The position numbers were made by a program, and so were the translations under genes. A stretch of DNA of 64,000 bases from Actinokineospora fastidiosa. Its GTDB lineage: Bacteria; Actinomycetota; Actinomycetes; Mycobacteriales; Pseudonocardiaceae. Location of the stretch: the NCBI RefSeq assembly GCF_014648415.1, contig NZ_BMRB01000002.1, positions 393,260-457,259 on the forward strand. The letters run 5' to 3'. The notes under the pieces were generated by a model. The model was not told where the DNA came from. It searched no databases and saw only the letters and a program-made list of their open reading frames with translations. Shown here one piece after another: positions 16,853 to 25,939 of this stretch (position 1 is the first letter of the stretch; every line of letters begins with the position of its first letter).

Positions 16853-18025
16853 TCAGGGACGGAGAGCGGGTGGGCGAGCGGCGGCGGGCCGTGCGCCTGT
16901 GGTCACCGCGCGGAGGAGCCATTCCAGTGGTCCGTAGCGGTGGCTGCGCAGCCACAGCGCGCTGAGCGCGAGTTGGATCGCGTAAATGACGACGACCAGC
17001 CCGGCGACCGCCGCATAGGGCAGTTTGCCCACCAGCCCCAGCCCGTACGCGGTGAAGACGAGGCTCAGGATGACCGACTGCAGGATGTAGTTCGACAGCG
17101 CGACACGGCCCACGGGGGCGAACACGGTCGCGGCGCGGGTCTCGAACAGGCGCAGCAGTGCGGCCACGTACCCGCCGGTGAGCAGTGGGGCCGTGAGGAG
17201 GGTGACCCCGATCGCCAGGGTCTGCGCCCCGCTTCCCGGATGGTGCACCGTGAGGTACGCGTAGAAGGCCGCCCCCACGAGCCCGATCGGCAGTCCGGCG
17301 CGCAGGAGCCACGTCCACAGTGTCCGGTGGCGCCACGGTTCGGCGAGCACCTGCCGCTTTCCCGCCGCGAACCCGAGCAGGAACATCGCCAGGGCGCTGG
17401 GAGCCTGCACGAACACGACGAGTGCGAGCGTGCTGGGCAGTTGCCGCAGGTGCTCGGCGACGACGGTCGCCGGGGTCCCCTGGTAGGCCGCCACCGTTTC
17501 GGCCACCCGCGCGGCCGCCGCGGCGCCGTCGACCGGGGTGGGGGTGAGCAGGTCGAGAACGCCCAGCAGGGTCCACAGCACCCCGCTTGCGAGGAGCAGG
17601 CCGATCGCGAGCCAGACCGCGCGCCGCGCCGAGATGTCGCGCAGCGCCAGCAGGACGAGGCCGAGCACGGCGTAGGTCGTGAGGATGTCGCCGGGGAACA
17701 GCAGGACGGCGTGCGCGACGCCGATCACCGCGAGCCCGAGGTGCCGCCGCAGCATCCGCGGCCGGAAGGCGGCGTCGGCGCGCGCGGCGGCGTCCATCTG
17801 CAGCGTAAAGCTGTAGCCGAAGAGGAAGGAGAACAGCAGATAGAACTTGGTCTCGACGAACATCGAGACGGCGAACTGGACGACCGGATCGCCCGCCGGG
17901 TCCGCGATCCCGGAGCCGTAGTAACCGGTCGCGAAGGCCCACACGTTGACGGCGAGGATGCCCACCAGGGCGAATCCGCGGAGCGCGTCCAACCGCACGA
18001 GGCGGGACGGGGTAGCCACAGGCAT
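16853..18025 (-). CDS. DUF418 family membrane protein
   Basis: About 390 residues with roughly nine to ten hydrophobic segments. The N-terminus RLVRLDALRGFALVGILAVN and the C-terminal segment GPLEWLLRAVT mark the DUF418 family of unknown transport or acyl-transfer function. Starts at 18025 (ATG) and 18034 (ATG) are possible, and a GTG at 18019 has GAAAGG at better spacing. The divergent TetR gene and a shared palindrome suggest repression by that regulator. Confidence 0.82.
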   Translation of the reverse strand: MPVATPSRLVRLDALRGFALVGILAVNVWAFATGYYGSGIADPAGDPVVQFAVSMFVETKFYLLFSFLFGYSFTLQMDAAARADAAFRPRMLRRHLGLAVIGVAHAVLLFPGDILTTYAVLGLVLLALRDISARRAVWLAIGLLLASGVLWTLLGVLDLLTPTPVDGAAAAARVAETVAAYQGTPATVVAEHLRQLPSTLALVVFVQAPSALAMFLLGFAAGKRQVLAEPWRHRTLWTWLLRAGLPIGLVGAAFYAYLTVHHPGSGAQTLAIGVTLLTAPLLTGGYVAALLRLFETRAATVFAPVGRVALSNYILQSVILSLVFTAYGLGLVGKLPYAAVAGLVVVIYAIQLALSALWLRSHRYGPLEWLLRAVTTGARPAAARPPALRP

Positions 18026-18036
18026 GCCTTTCATAA

Positions 18037-18050
18037 ACCGAGCAGTCGGT
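18037..18050. promoter_or_regulatory. TetR-type operator palindrome
   Basis: ACCGA (18037-18041) and TCGGT (18046-18050) form an inverted repeat around GCAG, inside an AT-rich context between the DUF418 gene and the divergent TetR gene. The form AAACCGA-N4-TCGGT is typical of TetR operators controlling both flanking genes. Confidence 0.6.
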
Positions 18051-18102
18051 CTAATATTGGAGGCGGTGATCGACACCGTCAACCCCCTGATTGAATCGGG
18101 CC

Positions 18103-18702
18103 ATGCGCACCATCGACCCAGCCAAGCGCGAGGCGAAGCGGCTCCAGATCCTCGCGGCCGCGGCGCGGTGCTTCGCGCGCAAGGGGTTCGGGCAGACCCG
18201 CACCGCCGACATCTGCGCCGAGGCGGGGATGAGCTCGGGGAACCTGTTCTACTACTTCGGCAGCAAACAGGACATCTTCGCCGCGGTCGTCGAGCAGGAC
18301 GGCGCCGACACCGAGGCGCTGTTCGCCGACCTGGCGGCCGCCGAGCCGTGGGACGCGCTGACCAGGTTCCTCGACCTGGCGATCGACCTGGCCGCGGACG
18401 CGGACTACGCCCGGCTCACCCTCGAGATCTCCGCCCAGGCGCACCGCGACGAACGGATCGCGGCACTGGTCTCGACCAACGACCGGCTGGTGCGGTCCGG
18501 TCTCGCCGACCTGGTCGGCCGGGCCGCCGAGGCGGGCCGGATCGACCCCGCGCTGGACCCGACCACCACCGCCACCTGGCTCGCCGCCCTGGTGGACGGC
18601 CTGTTCAACCGCGTCGCGGTGGACAGCGAGTTCGCCCCCAAGCGCGAACGGGAGACGCTGAAGCTGCTGGTCGCCAGGCTCCTGCGCCATCAGCCCGGAT
18701 AG
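18103..18702 (+). CDS. TetR-family transcriptional regulator
   Basis: A 199-residue protein. The N-terminal helix-turn-helix is KRLQILAAAARCFARKGFG, then RTADICAEAGMSSGNLFYYF; the C-terminal two-thirds is an alpha-helical ligand domain. ATG 18103 gives a standard TetR N-terminus; a TTG four codons upstream is possible. It is divergent from the DUF418 gene with a TetR-like palindrome between them, so it probably represses itself and that membrane protein. The ligand is unknown. Confidence 0.9.
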   Translation: MRTIDPAKREAKRLQILAAAARCFARKGFGQTRTADICAEAGMSSGNLFYYFGSKQDIFAAVVEQDGADTEALFADLAAAEPWDALTRFLDLAIDLAADADYARLTLEISAQAHRDERIAALVSTNDRLVRSGLADLVGRAAEAGRIDPALDPTTTATWLAALVDGLFNRVAVDSEFAPKRERETLKLLVARLLRHQPG

Positions 18703-18854
18703 TCCGGGTCCGCCGTCTGGCGACCTGGTCTCATCGGCCCTGGCGGCGGTGACGTTCACGCCGACCACGGCGGTCGGCGCGGCGAAATTGACGCGCGTCC
18801 TGCCGCCCGCGCGTGGTTCAGTGGGCCCGGATTCACCGACGGGAGAGCTGGGCC

Positions 18855-20465
18855 ATGGGGCACGTGGAGGTCGCGCACGTCGAGTACCACCTGCCCGACG
18901 GGCGGCTGCTGCTCGACGACGTCTGCTTCCGGGTCGGCGACGGCGCGGTGTGCGCGCTCGTCGGCGCCAACGGCGCGGGCAAGACGACGTTGTTGCGGCT
19001 TATCTCAGGCGAGCTCAAGCCCGACGCCGGATCGATCACCGTCAGCGGCGGACTGGGCGTGATGCCGCAGTTCGTCGGCTCGGTCCGCGACGAGCGCACG
19101 GTGCGGGACCTGCTGGTGTCGGTGTCCCCGCCCGCGCTGCGCGCCGCGGCGCTGGCCGTCGATGCCGCCGAACTCGTGCTGATGGACCGCGACGACGAGG
19201 CCGCGCAGATGGCCTACGCGCAGGCGCTCGGCGACTGGGTCGAGGCGCGCGGTTACGAGGCCGAGGTCGTGTGGGACATGTGCACGACGGCCGCGCTCAA
19301 CACGCCCTACCAGAAGGCCCGATGGCGGGAGGTGCGCACGCTCTCCGGCGGCGAGCAGAAGCGGCTGGTGCTGGAGGCGCTGCTGCGCGGCGGCGACGGC
19401 GTGCTGCTGCTCGACGAGCCGGACAACTACCTCGACGTCCCCGGCAAGCAGTGTTTGGAGGAACGCCTGCGCGAGACCGAGAAGACCGTGCTGTTCGTCT
19501 CCCACGACCGCGAGCTGCTGGCCCGGGCCGCGCAGAAAATCATCAGCGTCGAGCCGGGCAGCGACGTCTGGGTGCACGGCGGCGGGTTCGGCACGTACCA
19601 CCAGGCCCGCGCGGAGCGGTTCGAGCGGTTCGACGAACTGCGCCGCCGCTGGGACGAGAAACACGCGCAGCTGAAGAAGCTCGTGGTCGACATGCGCCAG
19701 TACGCGGCGCGCAGCGACGGGATGGCCTCCCGCTACCACGCCGCCCAGACCCGGCTGCGCAAGTTCGAGGAGCTCGGCCCGCCCGCCGCTCCCCCGCGCG
19801 AGCAGAAGATCACCATGCGGCTGCGCGGCGGCCGCACCGGTGTCCGCGCCCTCACCTGCGCCTGCCTTGAGCTGCACGGCCTCATGAAGCCCTTCGACCT
19901 GGAGGTCTTCCACGGCGAGCGGGTCGCGGTGCTCGGCTCCAACGGCTCCGGCAAGTCGCACTTCCTGCGTCTCCTCGCGGGCGAGCCCGTCGCGCACGAC
20001 GGGGCCTGGAGACTCGGCGCGCGGGTCGTGCCGGGGCACTTCGCGCAGACCCACGCCCATCCCGAGCTGGTCGGCCGCACCCTCGTCGACATCCTCTGGA
20101 CCGACCACGCGCTCGCCCGCGGCCCGGCGATGGGCGTCCTGCGCCGCTACGAACTCGACTCCCGGGGCGACCAGCCGTTCGAGAAGCTCTCCGGCGGACA
20201 GCAGGCCCGGTTCCAGATCCTCCTGCTGGAGATCGGCGGAGCCACGATGCTGCTGCTCGACGAACCCACCGACAACCTCGACCTGGCCTCGGCCGAGGCG
20301 CTGCAACAGGCGCTGGAGGCCTACGAGGGCACCACGCTCGCCGTGACCCACGACCGGTGGTTCGCGCGCTCGTTCGACCGCTACCTCGTCTTCGGCTCCG
20401 ACGGCAGGGTCCGTGAGACCACCGATCCGGTCTGGGACGAACGGCCCGCGCGACGGGAGCGGTAG
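18855..20465 (+). CDS. ABC-F family ATPase (translation or antibiotic-resistance factor)
   Basis: A 536-residue soluble protein with two ABC domains and no membrane segment. Domain 1 has Walker A GANGAGKTT, signature LSGGEQKR and Walker B LLLLDEP-type followed by DNYLD. Domain 2 has GSNGSGKSH, LSGGQQAR and LLLDEPTDNLD. The linker (about residues 240-320, rich in Arg, Lys and Gln) would be the P-site tRNA interaction motif. The second Walker A ends in Ser-His instead of Ser-Thr. ABC-F proteins act on ribosomes, some protecting against antibiotics; which role applies here is not clear. Confidence 0.88.
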   Translation: MGHVEVAHVEYHLPDGRLLLDDVCFRVGDGAVCALVGANGAGKTTLLRLISGELKPDAGSITVSGGLGVMPQFVGSVRDERTVRDLLVSVSPPALRAAALAVDAAELVLMDRDDEAAQMAYAQALGDWVEARGYEAEVVWDMCTTAALNTPYQKARWREVRTLSGGEQKRLVLEALLRGGDGVLLLDEPDNYLDVPGKQCLEERLRETEKTVLFVSHDRELLARAAQKIISVEPGSDVWVHGGGFGTYHQARAERFERFDELRRRWDEKHAQLKKLVVDMRQYAARSDGMASRYHAAQTRLRKFEELGPPAAPPREQKITMRLRGGRTGVRALTCACLELHGLMKPFDLEVFHGERVAVLGSNGSGKSHFLRLLAGEPVAHDGAWRLGARVVPGHFAQTHAHPELVGRTLVDILWTDHALARGPAMGVLRRYELDSRGDQPFEKLSGGQQARFQILLLEIGGATMLLLDEPTDNLDLASAEALQQALEAYEGTTLAVTHDRWFARSFDRYLVFGSDGRVRETTDPVWDERPARRER

Positions 20466-20565
20466 CCGATCACCTCGGCGGCCCGACGAGCACTCCCGCA
20501 CGTGCTGGGCGGAGCCACCGTGGCCGGTGGACCCGCCCAGGTCCACAGTGGAGTCGCGCTCGGTC

Positions 20566-21579
20566 CTACGAGCAGTTCCTGATCTCGGTGGTGACAGGGC
20601 TGTAGTCGGAGAGCAGGTTGCAGGTGTTGGTGCCCGCGCCGCCGTCGATGGTGGTGCTGCCGGGCTCGATGTAGTGGATGGTGATGGTGTCGTTGCCGTC
20701 CTCGCCGTAGATGGTGGGACGCTGGAGTCCGCTGGTCTGGCGGTTGCTGCCGACCTCGATGGTGTCATCGTCGGCGCCGCCCCTGATGACGGCGCTCACG
20801 TTGTTGGCGGCGGTCATGCGGTCGGCGCCGGGGCCGCCCGCGATGGTGCCGAACCGGCTGTCCTGGAAGCGGTTGTCGGCGATGTCGAAGGTGTCGTCAC
20901 CCGCGCCGCCGTCGATGAGGCCGTTGTTGTAGCCGCCGTTGCGGAGGGTCAGGACGTCGTTGCCGTCCTCGCCGTAGATCTCGCTCTTGTTGGTGGTCAC
21001 GCTGATGCGGTCGGCGCCGCGACCGCCGTAGACCCTGCCCTTGTCGATGTCGGAGTCGAACTCGTTGGTGCCCACCTCGATGATGTCGTCGCCGTCGTCG
21101 CCGAGAACGCGGGCGGTCACCCGGACGAGCCCGACCTTGATCGTGTCGTTGCCCGCGTCGCCGTGGGTGACCGGGCCGCTGGTGTAGACGGTCTCGGCGA
21201 TGGTGATGGTGTCGGCGTCGTCGCCACCGTGGACGGTTTTGCCCTGTCGGTCCACGCGGATGCTGTCGACACCCGGTCCGCCGAGGATCGTGCCGACGTT
21301 CGACTCGGCCTGGATGTCGTCGTTGCCCCCACCGCCGTCGATGGTCACATTGTTCACGTAGGTGGTGATCGTGTCGTTGCCGTCCAGGGCGTTGATCCCA
21401 TCGACCGTGTAGGTGGTGAAGCAGTCGATGCGGTCGTCGCCCGGGGTGCCGGTGATGACGGGTCCTTGCTGCTCGACCCCGTTGACCGTGCACTCGGCGG
21501 CGGGGGCTGCCGACGCGGGCGCGGCGAGGGGAAGGGTGAGCAGTGCCGCCCAGACGGCGGGCAGGAAATGACGTCTCAT
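20566..21579 (-). CDS. Secreted RTX-like calcium-binding repeat protein
   Basis: A 337-residue protein. A signal peptide (cleavage near APASAAPA) is followed by about ten degenerate nonapeptide-type repeats such as GGPGVDSIR, GGDDADTIT, GDAGNDTIK, GEDGNDVLT and GGAGDDTFD, which form calcium-binding beta-rolls in RTX proteins. No enzymatic domain is seen, so it may be a structural or adhesive exoprotein. The ATG at 21579 follows AGGGAGA. A perfect palindrome lies 34 bp upstream. Confidence 0.82.
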   Translation of the reverse strand: MRRHFLPAVWAALLTLPLAAPASAAPAAECTVNGVEQQGPVITGTPGDDRIDCFTTYTVDGINALDGNDTITTYVNNVTIDGGGGNDDIQAESNVGTILGGPGVDSIRVDRQGKTVHGGDDADTITIAETVYTSGPVTHGDAGNDTIKVGLVRVTARVLGDDGDDIIEVGTNEFDSDIDKGRVYGGRGADRISVTTNKSEIYGEDGNDVLTLRNGGYNNGLIDGGAGDDTFDIADNRFQDSRFGTIAGGPGADRMTAANNVSAVIRGGADDDTIEVGSNRQTSGLQRPTIYGEDGNDTITIHYIEPGSTTIDGGAGTNTCNLLSDYSPVTTEIRNCS

Positions 21580-21612
21580 ACCGTTCAGATCTCCCTTTGC
21601 TGTCGACGTTGC

Positions 21613-21630
21613 ACTGTCAGGACTGACAGT
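21613..21630. promoter_or_regulatory. 18-nt palindrome upstream of RTX-like gene
   Basis: ACTGTCAG (21613-21620) and CTGACAGT (21623-21630) form a perfect inverted repeat with a 2-nt centre, 34-51 bp before the ATG of the RTX-like gene on the minus strand. The tiny centre favours a protein-binding operator over a terminator for the upstream ctaG gene. Confidence 0.45.
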
Positions 21631-21690
21631 CGCAGACCTCGAACAGGCCGGGAAGTCTCCTGACGGCGGTCCGCCGATCAGGTGGACGCG

Positions 21691-22479
21691 TCACTCCGCG
21701 CTCACCGTGCGGCGAGTGGCCATAGTGGACCTGCGGAGGACTCGGCCGGTGGCGCGGTACCACTGGGTGGCGAGGACGGCGGCGAGGGCGAGTTCCACCA
21801 GGTCGCCGCCGTAGTACATGAGCTGCGATCCCGTGTGCAGGTCCGTCGCGGCGTAGACGGCGCCGGGCGGGGGCGCGGCGTAGAGGGACTTGGCGAGGAC
21901 GGCGTGGGCGGCGCCCGCGCCCAGCAGGGTCAGACCGCGCCAGGCGAGGCTCCAACGATGGCGCACCGGGTCGAGCTGGCAGATGGCGAAGGTGAACAGC
22001 AGACCCGCCAGCAGGACGTGGACCTGCGCCAGCGGGTGGTGGGACGCGGCGAGCGGGGTGCGGTAGAGCAGCCACAGGCCGCCGACGTCCAGTACGGCGG
22101 CCGCGGGCGGGAAGAGCAGCCAGCGGACCGGCCGGGCTCGTGCCGCGGCCAGGAGGGTCCGGCGGGTCCCGCGCGGTGGCAGGACGCGCAGGAGCAGGGT
22201 GAGCGGGCGGCCCAGGACCAGCGACAGCGGGGCGGCCATGGCCACGACGAGGTGCTGGGCCATGTGGGCGGTGAACGGCCCGCCCGGCAGGTGCCCCAGC
22301 AGCGCCCACACGAGCGCGCCGCCCCCGGCCAGGAACGAGAGGTCGCGGAGCACCGGCCAGGCGTCGCCGCGGCGGCGCAGCCGGGCCGCGGCGAGCAGGT
22401 AGGCGGTCACGGCCGCCGCCGCGCCCGCGGCGATGACCCATTCGACCAGGGCCACCTGCGGGTGGTGGGCGCCGGGCAT
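21691..22479 (-). CDS. ctaG: Cytochrome c oxidase assembly factor CtaG-like membrane protein
   Basis: A 262-residue protein with about seven membrane segments and the CtaG pattern: GPFTAHMAQHLVVAMAAPLS, LGRPLTLLLRVLP, TPLAASHHPLAQVHVLLAGL and HTGSQLMYYGGDLVELALAA. The histidine-rich loops suit a copper-handling role in cytochrome oxidase assembly. The ATG overlaps the stop of the upstream DUF2243 gene (TGATG), so they are coupled; this pairing is common in actinomycetes. Confidence 0.88.
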   Translation of the reverse strand: MPGAHHPQVALVEWVIAAGAAAAVTAYLLAAARLRRRGDAWPVLRDLSFLAGGGALVWALLGHLPGGPFTAHMAQHLVVAMAAPLSLVLGRPLTLLLRVLPPRGTRRTLLAAARARPVRWLLFPPAAAVLDVGGLWLLYRTPLAASHHPLAQVHVLLAGLLFTFAICQLDPVRHRWSLAWRGLTLLGAGAAHAVLAKSLYAAPPPGAVYAATDLHTGSQLMYYGGDLVELALAAVLATQWYRATGRVLRRSTMATRRTVSAE

Positions 22480-22928
22480 CAGCGGCGGGCGCGCACGGTC
22501 AGGACCGCGCCGACGGCCAGCAGGAGCAGTCCCGCGCCGTTCCACGCGAGGTCGTATGGAAGGAGGTCGACGCCGTAGCGGATCTGGTGGACGCGCAGCA
22601 GCTTGTGGTCGACGATGCCGTCGAACAGCTGGAAGCCGCCGAGGCCGAGGAACAGCCCGGCCCAGGCGTGGGCCGTGGACAGCGCGCGGCGCCTGAGCAG
22701 GTCGGCGAACAGCGCGAAACCGGCGACCAGCCCGACCAGCTCCGCGGTGTGCAGCAGCCCGTCGGAGATCAGGCCGACGGACGGGGTGGAGCGGTCGTAG
22801 AAGTGGTGCCAGGCCAGGATCTGGTGGAACACGATCTCATCGACCGCCGCCATCCCGGCGGCGCCCAGCAGGGCGCACACCCACAGCGAACGCCCCGGCC
22901 GGTGCTGGAGCCCGCTGCTCTTCTCCAC
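22479..22928 (-). CDS. DUF2243 family membrane protein
   Basis: A 149-residue protein with four hydrophobic segments. FVHQILAWHHFYD-like and GLFDGIVDHKLLRVHQIRYG-like motifs (here FHQILAWHHFYD and QLFDGIVDHKLLRVHQIRYG) identify DUF2243. The GTG start follows AGGTGG. The family habitually precedes ctaG, suggesting involvement in respiratory metal assembly. The conserved histidines could bind metal; this is inference. Confidence 0.85.
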   Translation of the reverse strand: MEKSSGLQHRPGRSLWVCALLGAAGMAAVDEIVFHQILAWHHFYDRSTPSVGLISDGLLHTAELVGLVAGFALFADLLRRRALSTAHAWAGLFLGLGGFQLFDGIVDHKLLRVHQIRYGVDLLPYDLAWNGAGLLLLAVGAVLTVRARR

Positions 22929-22931
22929 TCG

Positions 22932-23357
22932 TCAAGCCACCTGAGGCAGCGGGACCAGGCCCGCGACGGCGTACGGCGCCAGGCGGGCGGGCAGGTCGTC
23001 CTGGGGCTGTCGGGGCTGCGTCAGGCGGGGCTGACCGGGCGTGCCGTCGAGCAGGCCCCGCGTCCAGTGCGCCACCCGGTGCGGCGGCGGGACGACGTCG
23101 CCGGGCAGCCAGGCCTGGACGATCAGGTCCTCGCCGCTGTGGGTCTCCACGGCGGCGGCCCAGCCGCGCTCGGCGTCCCACAGCAGGGCCGCGTCGCGGT
23201 CCGGGAAGCCCGAGAACCTCCCGTCCAGGGCCAGGTACGCGCCCAGCGGCACGGACTGGACATAGAAGCACTCACCGGACAGGCCGAGCTGCTCGGACAC
23301 CGCGCGGACATAGCCCTGCAAGCCGCGCACCAACGCGTCTCCGAAATCGAACTCCAC
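22932..23357 (-). CDS. Hypothetical protein, possibly DUF6292 family
   Basis: A 141-residue soluble protein beginning MEFDFGDALVRGLQGYVRAV and containing DRDAALLWDAERGWAAAVET and GDVVPPPHRVAHWTRGLLDG. This pattern resembles the actinobacterial DUF6292 group, whose function is unknown. GTG 23357 follows GAGG at 10-nt spacing. Its stop is only 3 nt from the DUF2243 GTG, so it leads the DUF2243-ctaG transcript. Confidence 0.65.
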   Translation of the reverse strand: MEFDFGDALVRGLQGYVRAVSEQLGLSGECFYVQSVPLGAYLALDGRFSGFPDRDAALLWDAERGWAAAVETHSGEDLIVQAWLPGDVVPPPHRVAHWTRGLLDGTPGQPRLTQPRQPQDDLPARLAPYAVAGLVPLPQVA

Positions 23358-23466
23358 GAGTCGCCGTCCTCTTTGCCTAGAGCGCCGCCTGGCTCGACGC
23401 GGGTTCTCCAGATTCCCGCCCGGGCGGACGGCCAAACCCCGGGCGCGCTGTGAAGGTCGGCACAGC

Positions 23467-24780
23467 TCATCCGGCGGCGGGGACGGCGTCGTCGGCTCCG
23501 CGCCGCTGACGGCGCGCGTTGACGGCGGCCAGCACCAGCGCCAGGGCGATCAGGACCGCGCCGCGCAGCCAGACCTCGGCGCTCATCTGGGTCAGCAGCA
23601 GCGCGCACGACCCGATGCCCAGCCACGGGACGACCGTCGGGACGCGGAAGTGGTCGGTGTCCGCCGAGTCGCGGCGCAGGACGAGGACGGCGATGTTGAC
23701 GACGGTGAACACGATCACCAGCAGCAGCACCAGGGTCTCGGCCAGCGCGGCGACCTGGCCGGTCAACGCCAGGACCAGGGACAGCGCCGTGGTCGCCAGG
23801 ACCGCGATCCACGGCGTCCTGCGGTTGGGCAGCACGCGGGTCAGCGCGGACGGGAGCAGGCCGTCGCCCGCCATCCCGTAGGCGAGGCGGGAGGACATGA
23901 TGCCGGTGAGCAGGGCGCCGTTGGCCACCGCGATCAGCGCCACCAGGCCGAACAGCCAGGTGGGCACCCCGCCCGCGGCGCGCACGACCTCCAGCAGCGG
24001 CCCGCTGGACCCGGCCAACTGGTCGGTCGGGACCGAGGCGCTGGTGACGAGCCCGATCAGCAGGTAGACCGCGCCCGCGGCGGCCAGCGCGCCGAAGAGG
24101 GCGCGCGGGAACGCGCGGCGCGGGTCCTTGGTCTCCTCGGCGAGGTTCACCGAGGTCTCGAAGCCGACGAACGAGTAGTAGGCCAGCACCGCACCGGCCA
24201 GCACGGCCGTGAACGGGCTCTCCCCCGGCGTCCCGACCTCGGCCAGCCGCCCGAGGTCGGCGTCGCCGCGCAGGACGATCCACATCCCGAGCCCGATGAC
24301 CAGCACCAGGCCGCCCACCTCGATGACGGTGGCCACGACGTTGGCCCGCAATGACTCCTTGATCCCGTAGATGTTGAGCATGGCCAGTCCGACCAGGAAC
24401 ACCGTCACCACGAGGGCGACGGGCAGCGAGACGAACTCGGCCAGGTAGTCCCCGCCGAACGCCCGGGACAGCGCCGCCACGGACACGATCCCGGCGGCGA
24501 GCATGCAGAACCCGGTGAAGGTCGCCGCGGCCGGGCCGAACGCGAGGTTCGCGTAGTGCGACGCTCCCCCGGCGCGCGGGTACTTCGTGGCCAGTTCGGC
24601 ATAGGACCCGGCGGTGAGGCCTGCCAGCAGCAGGGCCAGGAGCAGCGGCAGCCACACCGCGCCACCGGACGCGCCGGTGACCTCTCCGATCAGGACGTAG
24701 ACGCCCGCGCCGAGGATGTCCCCCAGGATGAACGTGAACAGCAGAGGCGTGGAGATCGCGCGCCGCAGAGGAACCGACAT
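23467..24780 (-). CDS. APC-superfamily amino-acid permease
   Basis: A 437-residue membrane protein with about twelve hydrophobic segments. The first segment has the substrate-binding glycine pattern FILGDILGAGVYVLIG, and YPRAGGASHYANLAFG and FVGFETSVNLAEETKDPRRA are APC hallmarks. It imports or exchanges amino acids; the substrate cannot be read from sequence. The ATG at 24780 directly precedes the first segment. Confidence 0.87.
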   Translation of the reverse strand: MSVPLRRAISTPLLFTFILGDILGAGVYVLIGEVTGASGGAVWLPLLLALLLAGLTAGSYAELATKYPRAGGASHYANLAFGPAAATFTGFCMLAAGIVSVAALSRAFGGDYLAEFVSLPVALVVTVFLVGLAMLNIYGIKESLRANVVATVIEVGGLVLVIGLGMWIVLRGDADLGRLAEVGTPGESPFTAVLAGAVLAYYSFVGFETSVNLAEETKDPRRAFPRALFGALAAAGAVYLLIGLVTSASVPTDQLAGSSGPLLEVVRAAGGVPTWLFGLVALIAVANGALLTGIMSSRLAYGMAGDGLLPSALTRVLPNRRTPWIAVLATTALSLVLALTGQVAALAETLVLLLVIVFTVVNIAVLVLRRDSADTDHFRVPTVVPWLGIGSCALLLTQMSAEVWLRGAVLIALALVLAAVNARRQRRGADDAVPAAG

Positions 24781-24826
24781 GCGCTAAGTCTCATGGGGAC
24801 CCGCCGATTCCGCACGACGCACTCGA

Positions 24827-24967
24827 TCATGCGCTCCGAGGGCGGGCGGGCGGGACGAACACGGGGACGGGCGGCCCGGCCAACCGCCGCGGCGTGGCCC
24901 GCGTTTCGATCGCCCGGTGGCTGAACACAACGGGGCGCACGTGGTCGGACGTGGTCTTGGACACCAT
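24827..24967 (-). CDS. Small basic proline-rich protein (46 aa), unknown
   Basis: ATG at 24967 follows AAGGAG with a 5-nt spacer. The peptide begins MVSKTTSDHVRPVVFSHRA and ends in a proline-rich segment PVPVFVPPARPRSA. About 42 of 46 codons end in G or C. There is no cysteine and no signal peptide. It lies 46 bp upstream of the amino-acid permease on the same strand, so it may be co-transcribed. Function unknown. Confidence 0.5.
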   Translation of the reverse strand: MVSKTTSDHVRPVVFSHRAIETRATPRRLAGPPVPVFVPPARPRSA

Positions 24968-25939
24968 GGGAACTCCTTGTTTCGGTGCAGGGGTCTGTGG
25001 GGAACGGGCTCCGGACTCGACGAGGCGCCTCGATGGACGCTCACGATCGTTCGCGGGGTCGGCGATACGCCGTAGAGCCGAGGTGGTGCTGCGTGACAAG
25101 TGGTCTCCGTCTACTCGGGAAGCCCCCTCGACGGCACGAGCACTGTCGAAGGGCGAATCGCCTGACGACCAGACACACACCTGGGCGGCGATGACGGGGC
25201 GACGACGGCACCCGTTCACCACCCAGTGTACGCCATGGCCACCGGATTCATCGCCTATTTGCCCACCCACCCGCCGAGTGAAACCCGATGAGCGGAGGAG
25301 GAGCATGGTGGCGGCGGGCGTGCTCGCGGTCCTCGCGGCTGTGAGCACGCACTGACCGGCCTGCGAACGCCCCTCCGGCCACTGCCGCCCCTCCCCCGGG
25401 AGGCGCGCTGGCCGACCGGCGCGCACCCTCTCCGCTCGGCTCGACGCCAGCGGAGTGGCGTGGCGTCCTTCGCGGTCATGGTCGACAAGACCAGGTACGC
25501 GCGCCGCAGGGCTGTCGCGGTGTTCAAACGTTCCGATATCGGGGGTGTCGGATGAGGTTGTGGCTGGAGACGAGGCGGATGCAGCGGACTGACGTCGGCC
25601 GGGTCCCGGGATTGTCGAGATTCTTGTGCGCCAATGGTTTTCGGCCTCACGGGACGGCGCATCCCGCGAGTGGCGCTCACCCTTATGACCCCTGCTTATG
25701 TCCACTCGGAACCGTGATCGTCGAGTGATAGCACGCACGACGATTGGTCCATACCATGTGTGCTGATCGGAGCAACTTCGGCGGAAACCGTGGCGGATGA
25801 GCCGAATGCGCGGTTTCCTGCGACCAGTCGGAGTTCCGATCGCCAGAAACGTTCGCGCGGACGTCACACACCCTGCACTCTCCCCGGTCGGCGACCCCGT
25901 CCCGGGGGGGAACCCTTGCCATGAGGGAGAGACACTGCG
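24968..25939. other. 972-bp intergenic region before the subtilase
   Basis: No convincing gene longer than 50 codons is visible. A 16-codon frame at 25305-25355 (MVAAGVLAVLAAVSTH) has a GGAGGAG ribosome binding site but no other support. The right half is less GC-rich and carries a DasR-like inverted repeat at 25745-25756, so it is probably the promoter region of the subtilase gene. Confidence 0.4.
25745..25756. promoter_or_regulatory. DasR-like (dre) site upstream of subtilase
   Basis: TGGTCCATACCA matches the Streptomyces dre core TGGTCTAGACCA at 10 of 12 positions and is flanked by AT and TG. DasR is the GntR-type regulator of chitin and GlcNAc use. The site is 184 bp before the ATG of a protease with a C-terminal chitin-binding domain, which makes the match biologically sensible. 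Confidence 0.45.

Noticed and set aside
25305-25355. 16-codon hydrophobic peptide MVAAGVLAVLAAVSTH
   Set aside because: It has a good ribosome binding site, but it is very short and has no partner gene; kept only as a note on the intergenic region.
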